This document shows, piece after piece, positions 40,060-40,645 of a DNA stretch of 40,645 nt. Made by a program: the position numbers and the translations under genes. Source of the DNA: Deltaproteobacteria bacterium (GTDB lineage Bacteria; Desulfobacterota; BSN033; WVXP01); the NCBI GenBank assembly GCA_019308905.1, contig JAFDHF010000037.1, forward strand, positions 1-40,645, read 5' to 3'. The notes under the pieces are model-generated. The model was given only the letters and a program-made list of their open reading frames with translations, did not search any database and was not told the origin of the DNA. The first letter of the stretch is position 1; every line of letters starts with the position of its first letter.

Positions 40060-40364
40060 TTTCATGCTTTACTTCTTATCAGTTTTTCTAGTACTGTGGA
40101 CGCATGCCAAGGAGAACGAGATTAGATGCTGCCGGTGCCATCCATTGCATCGTCATCCGCCATCCCTAATCATGTACATTGGATCCGTCCCGGGTCGTGG
40201 CAAGGATCCCCAGGCTGTCGCAAATCCTGAAGTCTGCTTTGCTACCGGGCCAATCGTGAACCGGGAATGAGCATGGTTGAGTTGTCACGTCGCCTGAAGA
40301 TTTCCCGGTCAGCCCTGAGTAGGCATCGGTGAGGGGTGAAAAAATCGCTGTTCAAAGTAACTTC

Positions 40365-40422
40365 CGCCTATGAAGCATGGCTAACAAGGTTTTGCATAAA
40401 ATGATAGGCGTCCCCTAACCTC
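40365..40422. repeat. hairpin repeat element, copy B
   Basis: This 58-bp stretch matches 38667-38724 with three differences. Its right part ends TGATAGGCGTCCCC, the inverse complement (one or two mismatches) of the GGGGACGCCTATGA that starts copy A and the 40041 end. The two copies flank the AAA/DUF4143 gene as direct repeats. Confidence 0.65.
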
Positions 40423-40530
40423 GTTCTCCACACCACGTGTGGCGCTTAACCCATAGAATTTATAGTATTTACGGAATCCGGCGATTTGCGAAGCGATCCA
40501 TACTTTGAGGAACAAGTCAACGTGTGGAGA

Positions 40531-40645
40531 ATGAGGACTTTCCCCAAAATTTTTAGAAAAGTTGAACAGCAAAAGGCAGTAACAGTTGACCCTCAACTTC
40601 TCTTCTTACCAGATTGGGCGTTATTCCTGTTTTGGAGGCAAAAAG
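40531..40645 (+). CDS. possible partial ORF running off the window
   Basis: From ATG 40531 the frame stays open for 38 codons to the edge (start RTFPKIFRKVEQQKAVTVD). TGGAG lies just before the ATG. Nothing in it is recognisable, and it overlaps an inverted repeat arm, so it is offered only as a candidate. Confidence 0.2.
   Translation, partial: MRTFPKIFRKVEQQKAVTVDPQLLFLPDWALFLFWRQK

Larger units (their letters stand above)
39898..40645. other. 748-bp terminal region without a confident gene
   Basis: Apart from the promoter of the AAA gene, this stretch holds repeat fragments: the 19-bp end at 40041-40059, hairpin copy B at 40365-40422 and an inverted repeat pair (40419-40433 with 40522-40536). 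Open frames on both strands (for example 39896-40270 on +) have no recognisable product. A frame from ATG 40531 is open to the window end and could be the start of a gene. Confidence 0.5.

Noticed and set aside
40381-40596. 71-codon minus-strand frame at the window end
   Set aside because: It overlaps hairpin copy B and an inverted repeat and has no recognisable family or clear ribosome site.

Overview
The window is about 40.6 kb of GC-rich bacterial DNA. Its content suggests an anaerobic or facultatively anaerobic Gram-negative heterotroph, plausibly of the Desulfobacterota. The grounds are a tungsten-type aldehyde:ferredoxin oxidoreductase (AOR) with its own MoaD-like protein, a C_GCAxxG_C_C redox protein, archaeal-sized LeuC/LeuD subunits, a CGGC-domain protein and a truncated Y1 transposase. 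The taxonomic call is inference. No rRNA, tRNA or CRISPR was seen.

Layout. (1) 1-6548 (+): an imidazolonepropionase-like amidohydrolase behind a good promoter and a perfect palindrome, then a CUT2-type sugar importer made of a binding protein, two separate single-domain ATPases and one RbsC-like permease. (2) 6743-18400: a MoaD-like protein and AOR on +. Facing them on - is a module of Zn-alcohol (butanediol-type) dehydrogenase, two SDRs, E2, a divergent E3 and a C_GCAxxG protein. A LacI-family regulator and E1-alpha/E1-beta of an acetoin/pyruvate-type dehydrogenase are transcribed divergently on +. The shared intergenic region carries two promoters, each with a TTACCGGT-type operator candidate. 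(3) 18496-31234 (+): a long apparent operon led by a HutC/UTRA GntR regulator with an operator-like palindrome in its own promoter. It encodes a CUT1 importer (binding protein, two permeases, small membrane protein, two unequal MalK-like ATPases), then a DapA-type aldolase, cupin, aldehyde dehydrogenase, xylulokinase-like kinase and SDR. An internally deleted hydroxyacid dehydrogenase remnant lies behind it. (4) 31501-36362 (-): leuC-leuD-leuB-like genes followed by an acetoacetyl-CoA synthetase-like ligase. (5) 36363-40645: an accessory tail of mixed composition with a GNAT protein, truncated transposases, a CGGC protein, an AAA/DUF4143 ATPase with a predicted leaderless promoter, and repeated hairpin elements.

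How the parts may work together (inference). The two importers probably bring in sugars or polyols. The SDR/xylulokinase and aldolase/ALDH genes would feed the products into central metabolism. The Zn-dehydrogenase plus acetoin-type complex could oxidise a diol to a ketol and cleave it to an aldehyde plus acyl-CoA, and the neighbouring AOR could oxidise the aldehyde with ferredoxin as acceptor. The most unusual features are the two ATPase pairs, each containing one subunit with degenerate catalytic motifs, the paired LacI operator candidates, the E3 that has lost a conserved Lys/Glu pair, and two junctions where a homopolymeric C-terminal tail also serves as the next gene's Shine-Dalgarno sequence.
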